Origin: Verrucomicrobiota bacterium
GTDB taxonomy: Bacteria; Verrucomicrobiota; Verrucomicrobiia; Chthoniobacterales; UBA10450
Assembly: GCA_003220155.1 (NCBI GenBank)
Contig: QHRO01000246.1
Location: 1 to 41,636 of the forward strand
Reading direction: 5' to 3'
Length of the DNA: 41,636 nucleotides
Positions within the stretch are counted from its first letter, which is position 1, and each line of letters starts with the position of its first letter. Below the pieces are notes generated by a model. It made no database searches and had not been told where the DNA came from. It was given only the letters and a program-made list of their open reading frames with translations. Below, one piece after another: positions 1 to 10,300 of this stretch. The position numbers and the translations under genes are program-made.

Positions 1-1162
1 CTCGCGCCGCCAGACCGAGCTCGACCGCCGCGCGACAAAGCGCTTTCAAACTCGTGCCATCGGTGGCGGTGTGACAAAGCTGTCGGATGCGCGCGAGACT
101 GACCTTGCGCCCGAAGTGGCGGCAAATCATGCCCAGACTGGCCGCGCCGCAGTCCATTTCATCGATCTGCGTGATGTGCTCGAATTTGCGGATGCGGCGC
201 TTCTTTTTTCGGAAATGTCCCTCGTCGTCGGCAAACGGCGCCTCCGCGCCCTCCTTTTCTTTGACCGCGAATTTCCCATCGAGCGCGACTTTGTTGTGCG
301 CCAGCGTTTCGGCCGGAACCAATTCCTCGGTGAAATCGAGGGGAATGCGCGCTTCGGTTTTAGCTTTGTATTGCGCCAGCCGTTCCTCCAGCAACTTGCC
401 GAATTCGGGATAGCTCTGCCTCAAACTGCGGACGGCATCCGGATCGAGCGCGAGAAGGTCACAATCCGAATATGCTTCGACCGAGGCCGCTCGGGGCGAG
501 CCGTTCAAAATCGAGAGCTCGCCAAAAAAGTCGCCATCCCGATAAAATGCGAGATTCACCTGCGCGCCATTGTTCTGCGTAAAAGCGCGGGCCCGTCCTT
601 TCTCCAGGATGTACATCGGTCCAGCGGAGTCGCCCTCCTTAATAATAAGGTTGCCTTTTCGAAATTGAACTCGCTCGAGTTTCTCGATTACTTCTCGAAG
701 CGCGAGCGTCGGCAGTCGCCCGAAATTACTGAATTCGTAGAGGAAACTCTGCAGTGTCCGCGCGCGTCGCGTCACCTGCATGTACTCTTTAAATTCTGGA
801 GCCGTTTCGGTGAGCGCGAGAAATTCGGCCCGATCCAGTCGCAACACTTCCACCGAGGTGCTGCACCGAACTGTCGCTGTCCGCGTCCCGCCTTCCGTGA
901 GCGCTGCCTCGCCGAAGCTGTCTCCGGGCCGAAGCGTAGCCAGAACAATCTCCTCGCCGTCGTTAGCTCCCGACTTTACAACCCGGGCGCGTCCCGAAAT
1001 TAAAATATAAAAGGCGCTGGCGGGATCGCCTTGCTTGACGATCAAATCGCCAAAGTCATGCCGTTCCTCTTGAAGCAGCGGCCGGATTTTCTCGAAATGC
1101 TCGTCGGGTAAAAACCGAAAGAGGTCGGAACGCCGCAGCAAATCGACATCTTTGGTATTCAT
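1..1162 (-). CDS. Peptide-exporting ABC transporter, N-terminal part (two cyclic-nucleotide-binding domains followed by a C39 peptidase domain); truncated by the left window edge
   Basis: Manual reverse-strand translation is open from ATG at 1162 to base 1 (387 codons, no stop), so the ORF track missed it. cNMP domain 1: GDPASAFYILISGRARV...LRPGDSFGEAALTEGGTRTATVR. cNMP domain 2: KEGDSAGPMYILEKGRARAF...DGDFFGELSILNGSPRAASVEA. C39 motif: HITQIDEMDCGAASLGMICRHFG with the catalytic-type Cys. Start overlaps the upstream stop (ATGA). Confidence 0.85.
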   Translation of the reverse strand, partial: MNTKDVDLLRRSDLFRFLPDEHFEKIRPLLQEERHDFGDLIVKQGDPASAFYILISGRARVVKSGANDGEEIVLATLRPGDSFGEAALTEGGTRTATVRCSTSVEVLRLDRAEFLALTETAPEFKEYMQVTRRARTLQSFLYEFSNFGRLPTLALREVIEKLERVQFRKGNLIIKEGDSAGPMYILEKGRARAFTQNNGAQVNLAFYRDGDFFGELSILNGSPRAASVEAYSDCDLLALDPDAVRSLRQSYPEFGKLLEERLAQYKAKTEARIPLDFTEELVPAETLAHNKVALDGKFAVKEKEGAEAPFADDEGHFRKKKRRIRKFEHITQIDEMDCGAASLGMICRHFGRKVSLARIRQLCHTATDGTSLKALCRAAVELGLAAR

Positions 1163-2244
1163 TCGTTCGGAGGCAGAAAGAGTTTCCAATCAACGTATTT
1201 ACTTAGCAATTCACTGAAACAGCGGTCGACAATTCGGCTCTCAAGGCGCGCACGAATAACCGGGTCCTGCAAAGACGGTTCCGTTCGCGTTTTCACCCGC
1301 CAAACTTCGAAAGCGTCGCCTCGCGGAATGGGATCCAACAGTGTTCCGGCCTTTACACTCAAGAATCGTTGCTGCTGTTCCGAGGGAGTGTCCTCCAGCA
1401 AAACTTCGCTGCGGTGAAACGGATAACGGCTTTCTTCGGCCACTTCGCTCATTTCCATGCCGTCGTTCCGCACACAGGCGACTACTTCCGCCGCGGCATC
1501 GCGTGAATCGACTTCGACCGTTTCGAGCTGAAAGCGCGTGAGATTCAGTTGCATCGGCCCCAGCTCCTTCTGCAACGCCTGTTCAGTAAGAATTTGCGAA
1601 ACACGCCGCTGATAGACCGCCTCGGCCGCGAGTATTTCCTCGAGCCATTCCTCGTCCCGGCCAAGGTGCGCCAGCCAATCGGCCAGATCAGCCGAATCAA
1701 TTTTTGCCGCCGACAAGAATCGGGCGCGCTCTTCATCCACGCTCGCCTTGTTATCGCTGGGATCAGCTGCTCGCGCGGCAACTCGATAACTTAGTCGCTC
1801 CGCCATTCGATCCAGTGAGCCTGAGAGAATCAAATCAACTAGAAAAAGATCTTTCTCTTCCGGCGACGCCGTTTGATACCTGGATTTGGGTGGATCGACT
1901 GTGCCGCTGTAAGAGCGGCCCCAATATTGGCGAGCAAAATATTCACTGAATTCGGCCAGGGAAACTCCCCGATCCTCGAGCCATCGCTCGGTTTCCTCCG
2001 CCGTGATCAGGTCATGTTTGTAACGAAACGCAATCGCCGCAGAATCGAGCGCGGAATCATCCAGTTCCAATTCCCGTTCGTTCGCCAGACGATCGCACTC
2101 AGCCACACGCAAGAAATCTTTCCACAGCGGATCGATTTCGCCACGCACGAGCGCGCAATCGACTACTTCTTTGGCGGTGAATCCGCGCTCGTCGCTCGAA
2201 AAAATCACTCGATTCTCTCGCGTGATTGGCTGGCTGACTGGCAT
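1159..2244 (-). CDS. PpiC/SurA-like (parvulin-related) putative peptide maturation/export accessory protein
   Basis: 361-aa ORF. C-terminal half resembles a parvulin foldase domain (FLSVKAGTLLDPIPRGDAFEVWRVKTRTEPSLQDPVIRARLESRIVDRCFSELLSKYVDWKL). ATGA overlap with the C39 ABC transporter. Confidence 0.6.
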   Translation of the reverse strand: MPVSQPITRENRVIFSSDERGFTAKEVVDCALVRGEIDPLWKDFLRVAECDRLANERELELDDSALDSAAIAFRYKHDLITAEETERWLEDRGVSLAEFSEYFARQYWGRSYSGTVDPPKSRYQTASPEEKDLFLVDLILSGSLDRMAERLSYRVAARAADPSDNKASVDEERARFLSAAKIDSADLADWLAHLGRDEEWLEEILAAEAVYQRRVSQILTEQALQKELGPMQLNLTRFQLETVEVDSRDAAAEVVACVRNDGMEMSEVAEESRYPFHRSEVLLEDTPSEQQQRFLSVKAGTLLDPIPRGDAFEVWRVKTRTEPSLQDPVIRARLESRIVDRCFSELLSKYVDWKLFLPPNE

Positions 2245-2389
2245 CGTTCTGAACGTAGCAGATCAAAAAACTGGGCCGCTTCCGTCCTCAATCCCACGGT
2301 GAGTTGTCGGTTTTTCAACCATTATTTCCCAGATGGTTGTCTCAGATTCACGCGTGACGGTCTCAAATTTAGGCCAGTGAAGTCAATAA

Positions 2390-4186
2390 TTAACTGCCGC
2401 CGTCTTTCTTCCAAAGTCGGTCCCGCAATCCCGAACTCCGCTCTATTTTTCGTTCGATGGTTTGCCTCAATATATGCTCCGTGGCCCACACTTCCACTGT
2501 CTCACGCACCCTGGTTACTCCTGTATAAAGCAGCTCGCGCGTCAACACCGGCGCGTCTCTTTCCGGTAAAATGACTAGCGCATCACGAAACTCTGATCCC
2601 TGGCTTTTGTGCACCGTCAAAGCAAAAGCCGGTTGATGTGCCGGTAGACGCCCTGGCGCAAAATTGAGCACATCGCTGCCTTCGCCGCGAAAGAAAACCC
2701 GCAGCTCGCCACTGGTGGGGTCTGGCAGTACGATCCCGAGATCGCCGTTAAAAAGGCCGACATTGTAATCGTTTCGCACAATGATCACCGGCTCTCCCCC
2801 ATGATAACGCCCATCACCTTCGACTCTTCCGATGTCCCACAACATCCGCTCCAGCAACCCATTTACTGTTTCCGCGCCGAACGGTCCCCGACGCAACGCG
2901 CACAAGACTGCGAATTCCGCCAGTTGATTCAAGGCGTCCGCCGGATCGGTCAGCGTTAAGAACTTTTCGAATCGCGGCAAGACGCGCTCGCGCAGTTCTC
3001 GCTCAAATTTTTTTACCAACGGCGTTGGCCGCCAGCGAATTCGGCCACCGTTTTTCAAAACCGCGATTGCGCCTTCGGCATCGCCCTGATTGACAGCGCT
3101 GCTTAGTTCGGCAATTCCCCTTTCGGACGTAAAACGATAGTTGCGCCGTAATTCAACTACGACGGGATGAATCGGCGCTTCGCTCGCACTCGTGCCCTCC
3201 AATTCCTCGCCCGTGCATTTCGCGAAGGCCTCTGCCAACGAGGCAGAGATTCCGGGCTCTAGACCGGACGTGCAAATGTCGCGAAAGGCGCTTCCCGCTT
3301 CTACCGACGCGAGCTGGTCCTTGTCGCCAACCAGAATAACGCGCGCATCCGGCCGGACCGCATCGAACAGCTTCGCCAATAGCGCCAGGTCGATCATCGA
3401 TGCCTCGTCTACAATCACGACATCCGCCAGCAGCGGATTCTTGGCGTCGTGCCGAAAATGCGGCGAATCGCCTTTGGCGCCGAGTAACCGCTGGATGGTT
3501 GATGCATCCGCCGGAAGTTTTACCTCATCGGGCAGCCGCAGCGAGAACCGCGTTTGCGCGATTGTTTCCTTAAGTCGCGCCGCCGCTTTGCCGGTTGGAG
3601 CGGCGAGCGCGAAATTGAGCTCCCGTTTTCCGGCAAGCGCGATCAGGAGCGCGCAAATCAAGACAATAGTGCGCGTTTTTCCCGTGCCGGGCGCGCCCGA
3701 AATGACGCAGAGGTGCGAGGTTGCCGCGACGAATGCTGCGACTTTTTGCAAATCAGACTGCGCGGGAAACAGTTTCTCAAGATTTTTGGCCAGCTCTGTT
3801 CGGTTGAAGTCGCGCATCGGATTATCCCTCAGGCGCGCCTGAAGATTGCGTCCCAGGTCGTCCTCATATTTCCAGTAACGCTGAAGGTAAAGCCGGTCCG
3901 CCTTATCTAATATGAGCGGTGTGAATTCTCCCGGCCCGCCCACTACTCCTGAGGCGCGCAATTTTCTTACCCAATTTTTCAGCGGCGGAACATCCGGACC
4001 TCCGATTTTTGACGCATCGGTGGAAGTAATCGCTGGCAGCGCTACGCAAACATCTCCGCGCTCGCGAAAATTGCTGACCAGTTTGGCGGCCAACTCCAGT
4101 TCCGGCGATGAAACCTTTGCCAACCGGTTCATCAACGCGGCAAAATGCTGATCGATGAAGTGAACTTCGAGCTCAGGAGTTGCCAT
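2390..4186 (-). CDS. recD: Exodeoxyribonuclease V alpha subunit RecD
   Basis: Walker A ISGAPGTGKTRTIV, DEAS motif VVIVDEASMIDLALL, C-terminal ALTVHKSQGSEF and LLYTGVTRVRETVEVW. Start assigned to MATPELEVHF at 4186, 14-bp overlap with recB. Confidence 0.9.
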   Translation of the reverse strand: MATPELEVHFIDQHFAALMNRLAKVSSPELELAAKLVSNFRERGDVCVALPAITSTDASKIGGPDVPPLKNWVRKLRASGVVGGPGEFTPLILDKADRLYLQRYWKYEDDLGRNLQARLRDNPMRDFNRTELAKNLEKLFPAQSDLQKVAAFVAATSHLCVISGAPGTGKTRTIVLICALLIALAGKRELNFALAAPTGKAAARLKETIAQTRFSLRLPDEVKLPADASTIQRLLGAKGDSPHFRHDAKNPLLADVVIVDEASMIDLALLAKLFDAVRPDARVILVGDKDQLASVEAGSAFRDICTSGLEPGISASLAEAFAKCTGEELEGTSASEAPIHPVVVELRRNYRFTSERGIAELSSAVNQGDAEGAIAVLKNGGRIRWRPTPLVKKFERELRERVLPRFEKFLTLTDPADALNQLAEFAVLCALRRGPFGAETVNGLLERMLWDIGRVEGDGRYHGGEPVIIVRNDYNVGLFNGDLGIVLPDPTSGELRVFFRGEGSDVLNFAPGRLPAHQPAFALTVHKSQGSEFRDALVILPERDAPVLTRELLYTGVTRVRETVEVWATEHILRQTIERKIERSSGLRDRLWKKDGGS

Positions 4187-7100
4187 CAAAAACGTCATCC
4201 AGTTGTTCCACAAACTTGCGTGGCGGGCGCGTGAAAAATATCCCGTTGTCCAGTTTCCCAGGATCGATTCCGCGCAGAAAAATATAGAACGCTCCCCCGA
4301 AATTCCTCTCGTATTCGTAACTGGGGAGGCGCCGTTGTAAATAACGATGCAGCGCCACCGCATAAATGCTCAGCTGCAAATTGTAAAAATTCCGCGCCAT
4401 TTCCGTAGCAATATTCTCAGGCGCGTAACTGCCAGAGTCGGTCCCCAGCCAATTCGATTTCCAATCGACAAAATAGAAACGTCCCGCGTGCTCAAAAACC
4501 AAATCGATGAATCCTTTCATGAATCCGTTGGCTGGCGCGAACTGCAGGCGATCGATCGCGAGCGGCAACTCCTCCACCTGAAACGCCTTGCGCAGACGCG
4601 CGGTGGTCAATGCTGTAATCGGAAAAGTGAACTCCAGTTCCGACAAACGTGACGCGCGCGAGATTTGCGAAAGCATAAAGCCATCCTCGCCCAGCGGAAC
4701 CCGCAACGTCCTCGCCAAAATATCGCACACCACTTCAACAAAGGTGTCGAAATGAAAATCGCCCAGCTTTCTTGCCACCAGCGGCCGCAGTTGCGAAAGA
4801 TCGGCGAAATCGAGTTCCTCCAGAATTAAATGCAGGCAGGTCCCGGCTCGCATCCCGCCGGGAAAAGCGTGAATTCCCTGTGTCGGCAGGACGGGCTCTT
4901 CTACACTCTCGACCCCGGGTTCCATTCTATCGTAATCCGGTGTCTCCGGATCTTCCATTCGCCCGCTGATCAACGAACTGAAACTCGAGATTCGCCAGCT
5001 CCGATCGATCTCCTCATTGAAAACTCGCGGCGCCAGTGGTGTTGGTAACGCCGGTGTCGGTGCAAAAACATTTTCTCTGCCTTCGGGCAAATCTTCAACC
5101 GCGATTACGTCGCTTTCCCCAAATGCAGCCCGCACGCGTCCGCTCGTGTTCGACTCGCCTTTTTCCTCGAGAAATGCGTCGGCTGATTCTTCCTCCGAAA
5201 ACAGCCAGGCCAGCGCCGATTTGGATTTTCTACTACTTTCCTGCCAAATCAGATAGCTGCGATGTTTTGCCCGCGTAAGCCCGACATAGAGTTGCCGAAC
5301 AGACTCTGCCAGCTCTTCGCGATTCCGGATTCTTTTGTGCTCCGCCGATTCTTCCAGGTCGAGCACAATTTTGTCGTCTTCATGAAACTTCAAGAATTCC
5401 TTTGCCCCGCTCCATGGTTCCTTGCGCACAAACGGCGAAAACGTGACGCCGTACTCGAGCCCTTTGCTCTTGTGAATCGTGACAATCCGGACTGCGTCTT
5501 CGTCACTTTCCAAACGCAATTCATGTTCGTCTTTCAGTTCGCCGCCGAGCGAAATTTGCCGCGCCAGCCACTTGATCAGCCCATCAATGCCGAAGCGATT
5601 TTCCACACAAGCGGCATGCAACAGTTCGATCAAATGCAAAATGTTCGTCAGTCGACGTTCGCCGTCCCGCCAGTGGAGCAAACGCGATCGCACCTTCTCG
5701 CGAACGAGCAGCTCTCGCATCATTTGCACGAAACCCTGGTCCCGCCACCACATGTGGTAATCGGCAAAGCGATTAAGCGTCGCTTCCCACGCGGATTCGT
5801 CGTCCAATAAACTTTCCAGCGCGCTCGCATTTAAGCCGAACGTCTCTGTCGCCAGCGCGGCCCGAACAATTTTCTCGTGCGTCGGCTGCGCCACTGCCAG
5901 CAACACACGCAACAACTCCAAGGCCTCGCCGGATTTGAGAACGCTGGCCGCACTGTAAACGACCGATGGAATTCGATAATCCGCCAGCGCTCGCTGAACC
6001 CCGACTGGCTGTGTGTTATTATTCACCAGAACCGCGATGTCGCGCGGCTCAATTTTCCTTGTCCCGATCTTCGTTTCACTGGTCAGCAATGATGCAATTT
6101 CCGCGGCCACCACTTTTCCCATTCGCGCCCTGTCGCCAGAGGCCGCGATCCAGAAATGCAGCGGTTGAGCCCGCTGATCACCAATCGTAAGGGCCTCGGC
6201 ATCGGCTTTTCCCGATGCTGTCACTGGCGAAAGCTCGATGCTTTCAATGACAAAAGAATCGGTGCGCCGACTGAAAATCGCGCTCACTCCATTGACCAAC
6301 TTCGCCTCCGATCGCCAATTCTGCCCAAGGGTATGACGGCGGTTCGCAACTTTTGCCGCTTTTAAATAAGTGAAAACGTCGGCGCCGCGAAATCCATAAA
6401 TCGCCTGTTTGGGATCGCCGATAAAAAATACGGAGGCGTCGCTTCCCCGGTAAATTTGCGAGAAGATCGAATACTGCACCGGGTCGGTGTCTTGGAACTC
6501 GTCCACCAGCGCGACGGGGAAACGCTCGCGCAAACTCTTCCGCAGCTCGCTCCCTCGCTCGCCCCGCAGTGCTTCGTCCAGGCGGGTGAGCATGTCGTCA
6601 AACGACTGCACTTGGCGATCCGTCTTTCGCCGGCGCAATTCCGCGCGCGCCCATTCACAAAAGTTCGACTCGAGCGAAATAACGAAACGTTCTGCCAATG
6701 CTGTCAGTTCCTCGCCATCGCCTCCCGCCTGGCACAGTTCGGTAATTCTCCTTTCCAGAGCCACGCGATCTTCCGCGGGCGGCCAAACGCGCAGCGTTGG
6801 ATTGTTTGTCAGCTGCGTGAGTAACTCAACCAGATGCGCCGGCGTCAACCGCGCGCGCAACACCCCGGCCACAATGGTGTCGTCGTTGTAGAAATTTGCG
6901 CGCCAAAAATCGTCCACAACTTCATGCAAAAAGCGAGATTGATCCGCCACCAACTCGGTCTCGAAAGGCATACCGCTTTCAAACGCGCGATCGGCCAGAA
7001 CTCGCGCGCAAAAACTGTGGATGGTAAAAATTGAAGCTTCATCAAAACTCTGCAGCGCGAGTTTCAGTCTGAGCTCGAATTGCTTTCGGTCCGTGACTCT

Positions 7101-7361
7101 TTTGACGATCTCCGCAACGAAGGGCAGACGCGTCTGCGCCAGCGCGTCCGTGATTGTTTCCCGAATCCGACCACGCAGTTCCGCCGTCGCCAGCTCGGTG
7201 TAGGTAGTTACCAGAATTTGCTCGATCGGGATCCCCTGCTCTGCCAGCAAGCGCAAAACAATGGCGGAGATCGTCGTCGTCTTTCCCGTGCCCGCGCTCG
7301 CTTCGATAACGGTGAACCCTTTTTCCAGGGGACTTTGGGCGGCATTGAATTCGGGTTTCAT
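4173..7361 (-). CDS. recB: Exodeoxyribonuclease V beta subunit RecB (UvrD/REP helicase plus nuclease)
   Basis: EASAGTGKTTTISAIVLRLL, LVDEFQDTDPVQYSIF, GDPKQAIYGFRGADVFTY, VRIVTIHKSKGLEYGV, nuclease GFIDLVFEHAGRFYFVDWKSNWLG. Confidence 0.93.
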   Translation of the reverse strand: MKPEFNAAQSPLEKGFTVIEASAGTGKTTTISAIVLRLLAEQGIPIEQILVTTYTELATAELRGRIRETITDALAQTRLPFVAEIVKRVTDRKQFELRLKLALQSFDEASIFTIHSFCARVLADRAFESGMPFETELVADQSRFLHEVVDDFWRANFYNDDTIVAGVLRARLTPAHLVELLTQLTNNPTLRVWPPAEDRVALERRITELCQAGGDGEELTALAERFVISLESNFCEWARAELRRRKTDRQVQSFDDMLTRLDEALRGERGSELRKSLRERFPVALVDEFQDTDPVQYSIFSQIYRGSDASVFFIGDPKQAIYGFRGADVFTYLKAAKVANRRHTLGQNWRSEAKLVNGVSAIFSRRTDSFVIESIELSPVTASGKADAEALTIGDQRAQPLHFWIAASGDRARMGKVVAAEIASLLTSETKIGTRKIEPRDIAVLVNNNTQPVGVQRALADYRIPSVVYSAASVLKSGEALELLRVLLAVAQPTHEKIVRAALATETFGLNASALESLLDDESAWEATLNRFADYHMWWRDQGFVQMMRELLVREKVRSRLLHWRDGERRLTNILHLIELLHAACVENRFGIDGLIKWLARQISLGGELKDEHELRLESDEDAVRIVTIHKSKGLEYGVTFSPFVRKEPWSGAKEFLKFHEDDKIVLDLEESAEHKRIRNREELAESVRQLYVGLTRAKHRSYLIWQESSRKSKSALAWLFSEEESADAFLEEKGESNTSGRVRAAFGESDVIAVEDLPEGRENVFAPTPALPTPLAPRVFNEEIDRSWRISSFSSLISGRMEDPETPDYDRMEPGVESVEEPVLPTQGIHAFPGGMRAGTCLHLILEELDFADLSQLRPLVARKLGDFHFDTFVEVVCDILARTLRVPLGEDGFMLSQISRASRLSELEFTFPITALTTARLRKAFQVEELPLAIDRLQFAPANGFMKGFIDLVFEHAGRFYFVDWKSNWLGTDSGSYAPENIATEMARNFYNLQLSIYAVALHRYLQRRLPSYEYERNFGGAFYIFLRGIDPGKLDNGIFFTRPPRKFVEQLDDVFDGNS

Positions 7362-10300
7362 TGCCGTTTGCGCCTAGAGAAAATTGGCCCAAGAACACAA
7401 AGACTGATCCTTTCCCACTCTTCATCGAGCGCGTCGTCTCGATTGCGGAACGCCAACTTGATGTAGGCATCATCACGCTCGCCCCTGCTCTTTTCGTCGT
7501 TCTCGTTGCTCTTCCAATCGTTTCCCGCCAGGTAACGTGCGCGCTCCCGATCTTTCCCGGCAAAAATTTTTTCCACAAAAGTCCAAGAACTTCGTGGGAA
7601 TAATTGCAGCGGCTCGCACAGACCGCCCCAGTAGATTGTAAGCAAATCAGTCAGAACTTCGCGCGCGTTTTCCATCGGCGGAAATTCGTAGCCGGCGATC
7701 TCATCTCCTTCTTTTCCGAAAAGCAACGCCGGTTTCTGCTCGGTCAGGTTCCGCGCCAAGTGCTCGATCCAGATGCGCACGAAATCCTTCGTTTTTAATC
7801 TCGTTAGCCGGTAATGCAGCAGAGTGTCGCCACGGACACGATCGATTCGACCGCTCAAAGTAAAATCGCCAATGTCCGCACGAATAATCGTTGCCGGTTG
7901 CTGCACTGCCACCTGCTGACGAATGGTGTCGGCGAACGTCGTCACGTTCGTGCACAACTCATCAAAAATCACGTCGCCTGTTCCGCCCGGCGGTAAAACG
8001 CCCGAGGCCCGCACCGACGCAAGTGCGCTTTCCGGAACAACTCCGTTAAGCGCATCGTCCAGCAATTGCTGTTCAATGCCGTAGCGATCGAGCGAATCCA
8101 GCGCGAACGGTTCGCGATCGTCTGCTTCTTCGCGGTCGCGCGGCAGTTCGATTCCCAGTCGGTGCCGCACAAAAAATTTCGCGGGATGGGAAAAAAATTC
8201 CACCAGCCGCGCAATTTCCACCTCGTACCATTTCTCATCCGGCTCGCTCAGGGGTTGATCGAAAAACGGCAGTGGCTCGCGACGATCCTTTTCCAAGACA
8301 ATTCCCGCCGCGCAGTTGTCCGCCGAGTAACTGAACAAGCGGCCGTTATTTTGAAAATTGCGTGGGCTGAAGGCTTGCAGCGGATGTTTGATTACGAACT
8401 GGTCGATCGCTACGTGAAAATTTTCCGCAATGTAATCGAGCAGTTCGCTCGCCAATACGCTCGGCGGAAGGGGCTGGTTGTCGCGCAGTGATTGTCCGAT
8501 GTAACTGAGATAAAAAACTTCGCGCGCCGAAAGAAGCGCTTCCAAAAAAAGCGCGCGATCGCCGTCGCGAATGTTTCGGTCTCCGCGTTTAGGGTATTGC
8601 GCCAGCAGATCAAAACCCGGGGCGCGATCGTGCCGCGGAAATGCGGTATCGTTTAGCCCGAGTAGACATACGACTTTGGACGGAACGCTGCGCATCGGCT
8701 TGAGCGCGCAAAAGGTCAGGTTCCCAGAAAGAAAACCAGCGCCGCTGCTCGATTCTTCGAGAGAATATTCCAGTTGCGCCACCACGACATCGAGCGGCAC
8801 CGCGCATTCATTTTGCGCGGCAGCGCCGATTTCACCGAGGGCGGCGATGGCAGCGCGGAGTCGATTTAATTCGCGTTGCGCCGCCTCGTCCGCGGCGAAA
8901 AACGCATCGAGTGTTTCGCGCAAATCGCGTTGCCACTCCGAGAGCGGGCGCGGTTTGCTAAATTCATTCGCACGCGAAAAAAGCCGCTCCACAAATTCGA
9001 GGAAGTTTCCGAGGAGTTCCGTATTCGAACCTTCGATTTCATCGAAGGGCAAAATTTCCTTGAACAATTGGCGGTTCTTCGGCCGCAGCGCCGACCCCAG
9101 CAGCATTCGGTCAAGACCGTGCCGCCAACTGTTTTCTGCAAAGGCGGGCAAGCCTAGCCGCCCCCGATGTTGCGCGTCGATTCCCCAACGGATCGCACAC
9201 TCGTCCACCCAGCGCTGAATTATTTCGATCTCTGCTGGCGCAATTCCAAAACAGCGCTGCACTGCCGGTGCTTCCAGAATCGCAAAAACTTCGCTTGCCG
9301 TGAAGCGTCCCGGCAAAATTTCCAAGATGCGAAAAAATGTGTCGATGACTCCGCTGCCGGCGCGTGCTTCCCGGTCAGCAGTCGAGTACGGAATTTTCTG
9401 CTTCGGGTTCTCCGGCACGCCAAACACTGCATCGATGAAGGGCGCATAAACAGACACGTCCGGCATCATCACGATGATGTCTTTCGGCTTCAGCGCAGAA
9501 TCCTCCTGAAAGAGATCGAGCAGGTGATCGTGCAAAACCTCGAGCTCGCGCACGATGCTGTGGCAGGAATGAATTTGCAGGGAGCGATCGCTGGGCGCGA
9601 CGGATCGCTTTACTTTGGCCGGGCCAGATTTCAGTTCGAAGATGTCGCTTTGAATTTCCAGCAACACCGGCACCGCTCCGGATTCCGTCTTCGCCGGCGA
9701 AATGAAATCTTCATGCTCCGCCACCGGCGTGAGCTCAGCGATGAGATTCAAGAAGTCGCGACCGACTTTTCCGTTCGCGCCTAACAACTCGTTATCGCCT
9801 GCTTCGTCCTCGTCAAATCCGAACAACTCTGGTTGTTTCGCTCGTGCTTTTTCCCGTTTCGAACGAATATCGCCCCACCAAAGCGGCGTCGGTTCCATCA
9901 CAAAATGATGGACCGGACAGCGCGCGGAAATCTCGCTGATGAGCGAGATGTAAAACGGCGGCAGGGTCGAGACCCCGAAGATCGAGACGCGCTCCGGGAC
10001 CGGCGCGCGGTTACGCTTGAGTGCATCGATCAATTGCGATCCGAGCGCGGCCTGGTGCCGGCTGGGAGCGGCTCGCTGCAATTCGCGCCAGAGCATCGGC
10101 TGCCAATCCTTCCCCTCGCCCGTGTCCCAATCCAAAATCATTTTCGGGCGAAAGACGACGTATTGGTCGAAAACGTGAGCGATTCTTCGGGCTAGCTCAT
10201 AGGCGCGCAATTCAGTGCGTTCGCCGCGGAGGTAATTGGCGACCGCAGCGAACTCCGGATGAGTAACAAGGCGCGGCAGATCTTTCATGATCCGCCACGT

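Noticed and set aside
71-1003. 310-aa plus-strand ORF
   Set aside because: Antisense to the reverse-strand cNMP/C39 exporter, which has clear domain motifs; composition is typical of a GC-rich shadow ORF.
2263-2322. 19-aa ORF MVEKPTTHRGIEDGSGPVF upstream of the PPIase-like gene, considered as a RiPP precursor
   Set aside because: Too short, no leader or double-Gly cleavage motif, no core-like composition.
1873-2574. 233-aa plus-strand ORF
   Set aside because: Overlaps two well-supported reverse-strand genes and has no recognisable motif.
8571-9218. 215-aa plus-strand ORF (and others such as 3192..3842 and 5262..5810)
   Set aside because: Antisense to recC, recB or recD; low-complexity Ser/Arg-rich shadow translations.
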